From NCBI GenBank assembly GCA_965531145.1, contig CBESOE010000148.1:1-10340 (forward strand): a stretch of DNA of 10,340 nt, in the 5' to 3' direction. This document shows, in pieces, positions 1-6,525 of the stretch (within the stretch, counting starts at the first letter, position 1; every line of letters starts with the position of its first letter). The notes beneath the pieces are model-generated. The model saw nothing but the letters and a program-made list of their open reading frames with translations. It made no database searches and was not told the origin of the DNA. This stretch comes from JAQAZP01 sp965531145. Its GTDB lineage: Bacteria > Acidobacteriota > JAQAZP01. Made by a program: the position numbers and the translations under genes.

Positions 1-1004
1 CCGGCCAGGATGTAGTTCTCCAGCGGGTCCGGGCAACGGAACCGCTGCCGCCAGAATCTCCGCAACTGCCAGCCCAGCCCCCACAGGGCGAGGAGCACAC
101 TGCTTCCGCCCAGCAGCCAGCGCAGGGGATCGAACACATGCTTCACCGCCGCCTGTATCCCCTCACTGCCGAACCGGGAGTAATCCAGGTTGGAGAAGAT
201 GTAGTGCGGGAACACAAATGAGTTGTATCGCGGCCAGTAGGAGACCCCCTTGATAAAGGAGAATGGGTGAACCAGGTTGAACCCGTAGTAGAAATGCCCC
301 TTGCTCTCGTCCACCACCGGGGCCAGATTCTGGTCACCCTGCATGACCAGGAACCAGGGGATGAGGGTGACCACGATCAGCGTGAGCGCCAGGGCAACTC
401 CGAGCCAGTTTATTCGGAAAGATTTCCGCAGGTAGAGGAAGCCGCTCATGATCACCAGCAGCAGCGCCGATGGGTGCAGCTGAAAGGCATAGCCCATGGC
501 CAGGACATGCAGAAAACTCATCCAAAACGCTTTCGGTTTTTTGACCAGCCGGTGATAACTGTAAAGGTGCAGTGCGGTGGCGCAGAACAGATAGGACGGA
601 TTCCAGAGAACGGCTTTGGACACCCGCCAGGGTGAAAGCCAGAACAGGCCGACAAAGACAAGGATCTGCAGCGGCGTGAACGTCCCTCTGAGGGCCAGTA
701 CCAGCAGCCCGAGGCTGGCCAGCTGCAGCAGGCCGATGAGTAGTTGCGGGGCCATGGAACTGTCGGCCAGCATCAGCGGCAACCCCACCAGGGCGGTGGT
801 CAGGCTGCCGGGGACATTGCCGCCGCTGGTGACCAGGTTGCCGTAGTGCTCCCACTCTCCGAGGAAAGCGAGCCTGATCCCCTTTTCCAGCAGTTGCTCC
901 TGGTCCGAGGTCATCACCACGTTCCAGGCATAGAACAGTCCCTGAGCAAAACCGATCAGGACGATGCTCCAGAAAACGGTCCTGAGGAACGTCTTGTTCT
1001 CCAA
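1..1004 (-). CDS. GT-C/GT39-like integral membrane glycosyltransferase, C-terminus cut by window edge
   Basis: 334 residues are visible; the 3' end lies beyond the left edge. The protein begins MENKTFLRTVFWS and has many hydrophobic segments (about residues 6-29, 67-80, 87-105, 110-124, 160-173, 178-192, 199-220, 294-311), so it sits in the inner membrane. An acidic stretch after the first membrane helix (SDQEQLLEKG, 33-42), WNPS (134-137) and QLHPSALLL (175-183) are the pattern I associate with GT39/ArnT-like GT-C transferases, which move sugars from polyprenyl-phosphate donors. Donor and acceptor cannot be told. The start is TTG at 1004: the only plausible Shine-Dalgarno sequence (GGGGGAG) lies 7 bases upstream and no ATG in this frame fits. 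The frame stays open upstream of the TTG without initiator-like features. The gene is divergent from the one at 1234 and has no visible cluster partner. Membrane protein is sure; the exact family is less so. Confidence 0.75.
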   Translation of the reverse strand, partial: MENKTFLRTVFWSIVLIGFAQGLFYAWNVVMTSDQEQLLEKGIRLAFLGEWEHYGNLVTSGGNVPGSLTTALVGLPLMLADSSMAPQLLIGLLQLASLGLLVLALRGTFTPLQILVFVGLFWLSPWRVSKAVLWNPSYLFCATALHLYSYHRLVKKPKAFWMSFLHVLAMGYAFQLHPSALLLVIMSGFLYLRKSFRINWLGVALALTLIVVTLIPWFLVMQGDQNLAPVVDESKGHFYYGFNLVHPFSFIKGVSYWPRYNSFVFPHYIFSNLDYSRFGSEGIQAAVKHVFDPLRWLLGGSSVLLALWGLGWQLRRFWRQRFRCPDPLENYILA

Positions 1005-1010
1005 TGGCCC

Positions 1011-1018
1011 ACTCCCCC
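1011..1018 (-). promoter_or_regulatory. Shine-Dalgarno site that fixes the TTG start at 1004
   Basis: On the minus strand GGGGGAGT precedes TTG GAG AAC AAG with about 7 bases between the GGAG core and the TTG. This supports a non-ATG start for the membrane transferase. Confidence 0.6.
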
Positions 1019-1090
1019 GCCACGACCAATGCTCTCTAAAGGTGTCCTGGTACGGTATCGCAACACCATATCGGTAGCAAGTGCGGCAAC

Positions 1091-1132
1091 CCGGAAACAG
1101 GGCGAATACAAAAATACAAATCCCCTGTCCGG
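1091..1132. repeat. Imperfect inverted repeat in the divergent intergenic region
   Basis: CCGG-AA-ACAGGG (1091-1102) can pair with CCCTGTCCGG (1123-1132): 6 bp plus 4 bp with a two-base bulge, around a 20-base A/T-rich loop. It lies in the 229-base gap between the divergent genes starting at 1004 and 1234, so it could be an operator or a leader structure. It has no adjacent T-run and is not a convincing terminator. I could not pick out a good -35/-10 pair for either flanking gene in this gap. Confidence 0.3.
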
Positions 1133-1233
1133 ATTTTCACCCGAATGTCGCTTACCGATGTGAGGGGCAATGACCAATCCAGGCAGGATGCCCCGTCACA
1201 GGCTTTACCAGCAATACTCATGGGGGAATCAAA

Positions 1234-1401
1234 ATGAAATTGAAGGTGATGATGGCAATCCTGATCTTCGTGCTTTCGGGCCTCTGGGCTCTGCCCGCCG
1301 GGGCAACCTGGTCCAAGGACACGGCTAAAACAACCCGGTCTGCACCGCGATCAACGATCAGCAGTATCAGCGCAACATCAGCGACGGTAACGGCGGCGTG
1401 A
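1234..1401 (+). pseudogene. Signal-peptide leader of a frameshifted exported protein (5' part of the gene continuing to 2024)
   Basis: ATG at 1234 is preceded by GGGGGA at 1222-1227 with good spacing. It encodes MKLKVMMAILIFVLSGLW followed by ALPAGA|TWSKDT, a clear Sec signal peptide with a likely cleavage after AGA. The frame then runs into unrelated sequence and stops at TGA 1399-1401. The natural continuation (NNPVCTAINDQQYQ, then the repeat domain) is in the next frame, which is open from 1329 to 2024 after a TAA at 1326-1328. Adding one A to the AAAA run at 1327-1330 would join the two as TAKNNPVCTA. The likely explanation is therefore a one-base deletion, either a real inactivating mutation or a homopolymer sequencing or assembly error. 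Repaired, the protein would be about 263 residues. Confidence 0.75.
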
Positions 1402-1676
1402 TCATCTCCTGGATTGATGACCGCTTCGAACCGGACGAGCAGGATCTCTATGCCCAGCGGGTGGACTGGTTTGGCACTATCCAGTGGGCCGATGGCGGCA
1501 TCCCGATCTGCACTGCGCCGGGCCATCAGAACTCCCCCCGGATGGTCGCCGACAACACCGGCGGTGCCATATTCACCTGGAAAGACCAGCGCTGGGGAAC
1601 CGACTATGACCTCTACGCCCAGTGGGTCGATTCGAACGGCTACCTCGGCGGACTGGAAACCATCAACGCCGCCCTG
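1341..1676 (+). repeat. Two tandem 168-base (56-residue) coding repeats
   Basis: Repeat 1 starts at the Cys codon of CTAINDQQ (1341) and repeat 2 at the Cys codon of CTAPGHQN (1509), exactly 168 bases apart. Each carries GG(V/A)I(I/F)(S/T)WxDxR and DLYAQ(R/W)VD. Two blades are too few to close a propeller alone, so the gene may have lost copies, or the protein may associate with others. Confidence 0.75.
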
Positions 1677-2024
1677 GGTTGCCTGCCCTGCTCGGGAGCG
1701 GTGCCCTTCAGCACCCGGTTCCGGGCCACGATGTACAACCTGCTGGACGACCAGTTCCGCCGGGTGGCCGGCCGGGTCAACATCCTGCTGGCCAACGGTT
1801 CCCAGGTCAGCAACTGGCGTGCCGGGTCCACCACCCTTTCACCAGGAGAGGCCTACAACGCCTCCTGGTACAGCACCATTCCAGCCATCAGCTCGATGAT
1901 CGGGCCGAACCAGTTCACACTGGAGCTGGAGGACGTGACCCAGGCTCCCTACAACCAGCCACCATACATGCCGTCGGGAGACACGGACAGTTACACGGTC
2001 ACGGTGAGCGGTATCGCACCGTAA
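1398..2024 (+). CDS. Exported repeat protein with a conserved C-terminal module (body of the frameshifted gene)
   Basis: The open frame really begins at 1329. The first usable initiator is GTG 1398, which has no convincing ribosome site and would start inside repeat 1, so the true start is probably ATG 1234 in the other frame. The body holds two repeats of about 56 residues, each with GGxIxxWxDxR followed by DLYAQxVD. These are typical of secreted beta-propeller-like proteins of environmental bacteria, which usually carry more copies. From GCLPCSGAVPFS (1677) to the stop there is an all-beta-looking module with NWRAG, (E)DVTxxPYNQPP and PSGDTD, also present at the C-terminus of the protein at 6526-8538. 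No catalytic residues are visible. The role is probably extracellular or cell-surface; no function is claimed. A hairpin terminator follows. Confidence 0.7.
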   Translation: MIISWIDDRFEPDEQDLYAQRVDWFGTIQWADGGIPICTAPGHQNSPRMVADNTGGAIFTWKDQRWGTDYDLYAQWVDSNGYLGGLETINAALGCLPCSGAVPFSTRFRATMYNLLDDQFRRVAGRVNILLANGSQVSNWRAGSTTLSPGEAYNASWYSTIPAISSMIGPNQFTLELEDVTQAPYNQPPYMPSGDTDSYTVTVSGIAP

Positions 2025-2051
2025 AAGGCTGAAACAAATAGTACGCACCGG

Positions 2052-2084
2052 GGACGGCGGCCATGGGCCGCCGTCCTTGTTTGT
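2052..2084 (+). terminator. Rho-independent terminator after the 1234-2024 gene
   Basis: A perfect 11-bp GC-rich stem (2052-2062 with 2066-2076) closes a three-base loop and is followed by TTGTTTGT. It lies 28 bases after the stop codon at 2024 and between two convergent genes. Read on the minus strand the same stem has no immediate T-run, so it mainly serves the plus-strand gene, though it could partly insulate the radical SAM gene too. Confidence 0.75.
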
Positions 2085-2110
2085 GGGGGCAGACTAAAGC
2101 CGATCATGAT

Positions 2111-3088
2111 TCAGCGGCTGGCATCACCAAACGCCTTCACTTTGTAACACTGATTGCACATGATTTTTTGCCGGGACCGTGGGTTCCCGGAAAACAGGCT
2201 GCGGGCATCCTGGAATTTTTCATTGTTCCAGACCGACATGAAATCATCATCCCCAAATACGCCAAAATCATCCCGGTCCATGAACTGCAGGCAGCAGGGC
2301 CCGATCCCTCCATCCCAGTGAAACGTGGCCGTGGTCCAAAGCCAGTCACAGATCCCACCGCGGCGGTCATCCACCGGCCTGTTTCGGTCCGTGATTCCCG
2401 GCATGGTCACAAAGCGGTCGAAGCCGATATCCTGTGACAGTCCATGCGCGCGCTCCACCTGGTGTGCGTTGTGGGGAAAGATCAGATATTGCCAGGTCAG
2501 AAACGGTTTCCTTCTTCCCAGCCTTTTCCTGAAGCTGATGAGTCTTGCAGCGTTGTCCAGGGCGGTATCCAGACTTCCGCCCTTTCGGTACTGGCCGTAG
2601 GTCTCCTGGTCGGCGCCATCCAGCGAGACGGACAGGTAGGTCAATCCCGATTGGAGCAATCCTTCGAGCTTTACGTCACTCAGGCGGACATTCAAATTCG
2701 TGTGGATGCTGGTGCAGACCTTGCGCTGCTCGGCCATGGATATCATCTGCACGATGTCCTTGTGCAGCAGCGACTCACCCCAGTTGAACAGATCAATGAT
2801 GTAGGCGAAATCACCAAGTTCATCGAGGATACGGCCAAACCTCGCCAGATCCATGAAGCCCCTGGGACGGCCCTTGACCTGTTTACCGGTGGGACAGTGA
2901 GAGCATCGCAGATTGCACGAGTTGGTGACATCCACGATCAGCCGGTACGGCCAGGCGGTGACCCTGGACCGGCGCAGTTTTCGCTCGACCAGGGACCTGG
3001 CCAGGTTGCGCAGCTTGCGAGGTGTGCTGTAGTTCAGCAGGGCGTGCTGACCCTGGTGAGCAAGACGGCTGCCCGGGAACGTCTTCAT
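2111..3088 (-). CDS. Radical SAM protein with SPASM-like C-terminal cluster domain
   Basis: 325 residues. The radical SAM [4Fe-4S] motif CNLRCSHC is at residues 58-65 (C58, C62, C65) after VDVTNS. NWGESLLHKDI (102-112) matches the usual SAM-binding GGEPLLHPDI region, and YLSVSLDGADQETY (151-164) is a standard barrel strand. C-terminal cysteines at 247, 265, 266, 311 and 314 (CDWLW, GPCC, MCNQC) look like a SPASM or twitch domain binding extra iron-sulfur clusters. Such enzymes modify peptides or proteins, or work in saccharide and cofactor pathways; the substrate here is unknown. ATG 3088 has only a weak Shine-Dalgarno sequence, and the frame is blocked by a TGA about 33 bases upstream. The gene begins 38 bases after the S9 peptidase stop on the same strand, so the two are probably cotranscribed. 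Base composition looks less GC-biased than that of the peptidase gene. Confidence 0.88.
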   Translation of the reverse strand: MKTFPGSRLAHQGQHALLNYSTPRKLRNLARSLVERKLRRSRVTAWPYRLIVDVTNSCNLRCSHCPTGKQVKGRPRGFMDLARFGRILDELGDFAYIIDLFNWGESLLHKDIVQMISMAEQRKVCTSIHTNLNVRLSDVKLEGLLQSGLTYLSVSLDGADQETYGQYRKGGSLDTALDNAARLISFRKRLGRRKPFLTWQYLIFPHNAHQVERAHGLSQDIGFDRFVTMPGITDRNRPVDDRRGGICDWLWTTATFHWDGGIGPCCLQFMDRDDFGVFGDDDFMSVWNNEKFQDARSLFSGNPRSRQKIMCNQCYKVKAFGDASR

Positions 3089-3126
3089 CGCATGTTGTTC
3101 ATCCAGACCTCTGCCCGGTCACCCCG

Positions 3127-5604
3127 TCACGGTTCGTCGGGAGCCGCGGGTGTGTCGGGTTCGACGTTCTTCACATACGTGTCGAACCACTCGATCTGCT
3201 CCCAGAGGACGTGTTCGATGCTCTCCCGCGCCCGGTAGCCGTGGTCCTCGAAGGGCAGCAGCACCAGGCGGGCGGTACCGCCCGAGCCGCGCACGGCCTC
3301 GAAGAATACCTCGGACTGGAAGGTGAGCGTGCCGGGGTTGGAGTCGGCGTTGCCGTGGATGACCAGCACCGGTTCGTTGACCTTGTCGGCGAAGAACGTG
3401 GGCGAGACCTGGATGTAGGCGTCCCGGGCCTCGAAGAGGGAACGCCGCTCGGACTGGAAGCCGAATGGCTGGGTGGTCTTGTTGTATGAGCCGCTGCGGG
3501 CGATACCGGCCCGGAACAGGTCGGTGTGGGCCAGCAGGTTGGCCACCATCAGCCCGCCGTGGCTGTGACCGATGACACCGATGCGTTCGGGATCGGTCAC
3601 GCCGATCTCCACAGCCTTGGCCACCGCCGCCTCCGCATCGGCCACCAGCTGGGGCACGAAGGTGTCGTAGGTGGTTTCCGGGTCCCCGATCATCGGCATG
3701 GTTGTGTTGTCGAGCACGGCATAGCCCTGGAGCAGGAAAAAGAGGTGCGAGGAACCGTAGATCCTGCTGAAGCGCCTGGTGGAGCCGCGGACCTGCCCGG
3801 CAGTGGCCGGATCGGAGTATTCCATGGGATAGGCGTAGACCACCGTGGGCAGCGCCGTGCCCTCCTTGTAACCGGGGGGAAGGTGCAGCTGGAAGCTGAG
3901 CGGTACGCCGTCCTCCCGCTCGTAGCGAACGAGACGCTTCTCGATCTGGCGCAGCTGGGGGGTCGGATCCTTGAAGCGGGTGATGGGCTTCCGGGTAAGG
4001 GCCCGGGTGGCCTCGCCCTCGGCGGCTTCCATGGCCTCACCCAGGGTCGCCAGGTAGTAGTTGGGCACGTCGACGGCCGATTCGGAGCGCAGGACAAAGC
4101 GGTCCTCGTCACCGGCAAAAGCCACGAAATATTCGTAGTGGTCCGGGTTGCAGCGGAAGAGGCGCTGGACCTCACCGGTCTTCATCTGGCGCAGGTCGAG
4201 GAAAGGTCGGTCACCATCGGGGGTGGCGCCGCTGCCGGAGAAGTAGACCGCGTCGCCTTTCTGGTGCAGCACCCAACGGCCATTGGGCAGTGGATGGCGC
4301 TCAGCATAGCCGGGTGAGTTGTAACGGTCGCTCTCGTTGAGATCGTACCACAGACGCGAGGTGCCCTTGTCCACGTCCAGCAGCCAGGTGTAACTCCAGC
4401 GGCGGATACGCTCGCGCTCGGTGAGCATCAACGTGCCGCCTTCGGCGCCCCACCCGCCCTGCCAGCTGACGATACGGTGTTTGGCCCGGAAGACCTCTTC
4501 GGCCTCCCCGTCGAACGGAGCGTCCAGACGCATCAGCCGGTCGCGGTGGTCGGCCTCGGCCACCGGATTGCCGCCGTCCAGGGCCTCGACCCAGTAAAGC
4601 GTGTGCGGTGCGGTGGCACGCCAGGCGGCGCCCCGCGGGCCCAGGGGCACACCATGGATCGGCACCTCGTCGGCCAGGGGCAGGGAGGCGATAGTGGCCA
4701 CGGGCCTGGCCTCCTTGTCCCAGACTTCCTGCTCGCTGGCAAAGCGCCAGAAAGGTACCGCATGGGACCAGGGACCCACCAGCCGCTCCACCAGCAGGAA
4801 GGCGCCATCGGGCGAAAACTCGGAGTTGGTGTAGATCGCAGGTTTACCCAGGACCGTGACCGTGCCCTTTGCCGGGTCAACGATCACCAGTTCCGAGGTG
4901 GCGTAGTATTCGAAGAGGGCGTCGTCGTGAGCGGTCTCCAGCAGGTTGCGCGATTCGTAGGTGGAGCGGGCCTTGGCTCCCTCACCCTTGAGGATTTCGG
5001 GCCCCGCCGGGATGGCCGGCGGCTGGGGCGGCGCTCCACGCTTGGGGATGCGGCGAACCAGCAGGCGCTGCTGATCGGGCAGCCACCGCGCTCCGATGTC
5101 GAGGAGCTGGTTGACGGCCACATCCTTGATTTTGGTCAGGTCGCCCCGGATCGAGCCCACCCACAGACCCATGTGATCGGCGTGCCTGGTGGTGAGGGCG
5201 AAACGCTGGCCGTCGGCGGTCCAGTTCACCGAGTGCACTTCAGCGTCTTTCGGAAAACCGAGGGCCGTCTCGGCACCGCCCTCCACCTTGACCAGGCGCG
5301 GGGACGTGGCCCCGTGGCGTCCGTGGGTATTGTTGGTCACGGGATCCACCCGCAGGCCGGCCAGTTTGTGCATGAGCCCAGCCATTTCAGCGAGGGGAGG
5401 ATAGCTGACGGGATCGGCCAGCAGCAGGTACTCTCCCGTGGGTGAGGTCCACACCCGCGGCAGCCGGGGAGCATGGAGTACCTCCATCACCTCCTCGGGA
5501 GGAGTCTGCCAACCGGTTTTCGATTGTTGGACATCGTCTGCGGCCCCGGCAAACGGCGTCATCATCAGCACTATGGCGGTGAGCACGGTCAAGACTCGAA
5601 ACAT
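3127..5604 (-). CDS. Exported S9 family (S9D) glutamyl-endopeptidase-like serine peptidase
   Basis: 825 residues from ATG 5604, which has the strong ribosome site AGGAGAAGG and a clean signal peptide (MFRVLTVLTAIVLMMTPFAGA, then ADD). A longer frame to 5667 adds an unlikely N-terminus. The N-terminal beta-propeller begins with TPPEEVMEVLHAP and contains the AHDDALFEYYATSELVIVD stretch typical of glutamyl endopeptidases. The C-terminal alpha/beta hydrolase domain has nucleophile S681 in GHSHGG, D754 in HGNADSNPGT and H788 in EDHGY. IARSGSYNKTTQPFGF and ESIEHVLWEQ also fit the S9D group that includes chloroplast CGEP, which cleaves after glutamate. It probably acts in the periplasm or outside, cutting oligopeptides or unfolded proteins. 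It sits between an O-methyltransferase (63 bases upstream) and a radical SAM gene (38 bases downstream) in a probable operon. All catalytic residues are present, so it should be active; strict Glu specificity is inferred from family only. Confidence 0.92.
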   Translation of the reverse strand: MFRVLTVLTAIVLMMTPFAGAADDVQQSKTGWQTPPEEVMEVLHAPRLPRVWTSPTGEYLLLADPVSYPPLAEMAGLMHKLAGLRVDPVTNNTHGRHGATSPRLVKVEGGAETALGFPKDAEVHSVNWTADGQRFALTTRHADHMGLWVGSIRGDLTKIKDVAVNQLLDIGARWLPDQQRLLVRRIPKRGAPPQPPAIPAGPEILKGEGAKARSTYESRNLLETAHDDALFEYYATSELVIVDPAKGTVTVLGKPAIYTNSEFSPDGAFLLVERLVGPWSHAVPFWRFASEQEVWDKEARPVATIASLPLADEVPIHGVPLGPRGAAWRATAPHTLYWVEALDGGNPVAEADHRDRLMRLDAPFDGEAEEVFRAKHRIVSWQGGWGAEGGTLMLTERERIRRWSYTWLLDVDKGTSRLWYDLNESDRYNSPGYAERHPLPNGRWVLHQKGDAVYFSGSGATPDGDRPFLDLRQMKTGEVQRLFRCNPDHYEYFVAFAGDEDRFVLRSESAVDVPNYYLATLGEAMEAAEGEATRALTRKPITRFKDPTPQLRQIEKRLVRYEREDGVPLSFQLHLPPGYKEGTALPTVVYAYPMEYSDPATAGQVRGSTRRFSRIYGSSHLFFLLQGYAVLDNTTMPMIGDPETTYDTFVPQLVADAEAAVAKAVEIGVTDPERIGVIGHSHGGLMVANLLAHTDLFRAGIARSGSYNKTTQPFGFQSERRSLFEARDAYIQVSPTFFADKVNEPVLVIHGNADSNPGTLTFQSEVFFEAVRGSGGTARLVLLPFEDHGYRARESIEHVLWEQIEWFDTYVKNVEPDTPAAPDEP

Positions 5605-5607
5605 GTT

Positions 5608-5616
5608 CCTTCTCCT
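5608..5616 (-). promoter_or_regulatory. Shine-Dalgarno site fixing the S9 peptidase start at 5604
   Basis: AGGAGAAGG on the minus strand lies 3 bases before the ATG at 5604, with the AGGAG core about 7 bases away. It immediately precedes the codons of the signal peptide. This rules out the longer in-frame start at 5667. Confidence 0.75.
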
Positions 5617-5667
5617 CAGTTGATGACGCTCGGCGGGGAATCCCCTCCTTGAACCGAGCCAGGCCAC

Positions 5668-6282
5668 TCACATCCGCATGGCGATGGTCAGGCCATCCAG
5701 CTCGGGAGAGTGGAGCGGCAGGTGTGCCAGCAGGTGTACAACACGCCAGACGCCGGAGGTCTCGATGGCGTCGATAAAGGTTTCGGCGCCGGCAAAGCCG
5801 GTATTGTCTGCCACCAGCAGGCCGCCGGGTTCCACCAGGCGCTGGCAGGCGGGCAGGGCCCGGACGTAGTCTTCTTTCTCTATGTCGATAAAGACCATCC
5901 GGCAGGAATCGCTCAAACCGTCGAGAATCTCCAGAGCGTCGCCGGTGCGTACTTCGACGTGCGCGGACGCACCCGAACGCTGCAGCGTTTCCCGGGCCCC
6001 CTGGGCCAGGGCCGGGTCGTTCTCCAGGGTCAGCAGGCGGCCCCCGCTCTCGGCGCACGCCCGGGCGAGGTAGATGGCCGAATACCCGGTGGCCGTGCCC
6101 AGTTCCAGCACCAGCCCGGGGCCGACCAGCCGGGCGAGGATGCCCAACAGCTCGCCCACCACCGGCCCGACGATGGGCACATTGTCCCGCTCGGCCTCGG
6201 CTTCCAGCTCGAGCAGCAGGTCGTCCCGCGGCGGCAACAGCCGGCGGAAACGGTCTTCCAGGTTGGGGATCATGGATGACAT
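5668..6282 (-). CDS. SAM-dependent class I O-methyltransferase (catechol O-methyltransferase-like family)
   Basis: 204 residues, close to the usual ~200-220 of this cytoplasmic family. SAM-binding motif I is LVLELGTATGYSAIYLA (about 57-72), with the acidic ribose-binding residue E87 in LLTLEND, GDALEIL at 114-120, FIDIEKEDY at 131-139 and LLVADNT at 155-161. D132, D159 and N160 match the positions that bind the divalent cation in catechol/caffeoyl-CoA-type O-methyltransferases. The acceptor cannot be deduced. I chose ATG 6282 because the family starts near here; the frame continues to 6522, but that extension looks non-coding and overlaps the upstream region of the divergent gene. The Shine-Dalgarno sequence is weak, and ATG 6273 is an alternative. 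It is the first gene of a probable minus-strand operon with the S9 peptidase and radical SAM genes. It is divergent from the gene at 6526, and the 243-base gap must hold both promoters, though I see no clear one. Confidence 0.87.
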   Translation of the reverse strand: MSSMIPNLEDRFRRLLPPRDDLLLELEAEAERDNVPIVGPVVGELLGILARLVGPGLVLELGTATGYSAIYLARACAESGGRLLTLENDPALAQGARETLQRSGASAHVEVRTGDALEILDGLSDSCRMVFIDIEKEDYVRALPACQRLVEPGGLLVADNTGFAGAETFIDAIETSGVWRVVHLLAHLPLHSPELDGLTIAMRM

Positions 6283-6525
6283 GTCGAGATATTCTAAGCT
6301 CTCAGAGCAGAAGATTCCAGGGGAACCGCCGTGATCGCAACTATTTATGAATGAAACACCCAAGAAAACATGATATGCTGGAGGCAGCGAGTGCCAACCA
6401 TGCGCTCGACAGCTGTTTCCACCGGGCCAGGACTTCGGAGCGTCATTCGGTCTGTTGTTCTTTCGGGATGCCGGTGCATTACCAATCGGTCTGGACCCCG
6501 GACCCATCTCGAAAAGAGCCAAAAC

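Noticed and set aside
334..1029. 231-residue minus-strand open frame
   Set aside because: It is the wrong frame of the membrane transferase: its translation is Arg/Pro/Ala-rich with no membrane segments, whereas the adjacent frame gives a clean multi-helix protein.
1327..1331. Programmed -1 frameshift at the A-run
   Set aside because: There is no X-XXY-YYZ heptamer, the slipped tRNA would face UAA, and there is no convincing downstream stem. A one-base deletion or sequencing error is simpler.
3089..3126. Possible RiPP precursor peptide next to the radical SAM gene
   Set aside because: The 38-base and 63-base gaps of the operon are too short for a precursor ORF with its own ribosome site, and none is seen in the flanks.
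2444..3238. 264-residue plus-strand open frame opposite the radical SAM gene
   Set aside because: It spans the end of the peptidase and most of the radical SAM gene in antisense and has no motif.
4477..5445. 322-residue plus-strand open frame opposite the S9 peptidase
   Set aside because: The peptidase frame carries all family motifs; the antisense translation is low-complexity Gly/Arg/His-rich with no recognisable domain.
6283..6522. 80-residue N-terminal extension of the O-methyltransferase
   Set aside because: The extension has no similarity to the family, is Pro/Ser-rich, and would overlap the region needed for the divergent gene's promoter. The family normally starts near 6282.
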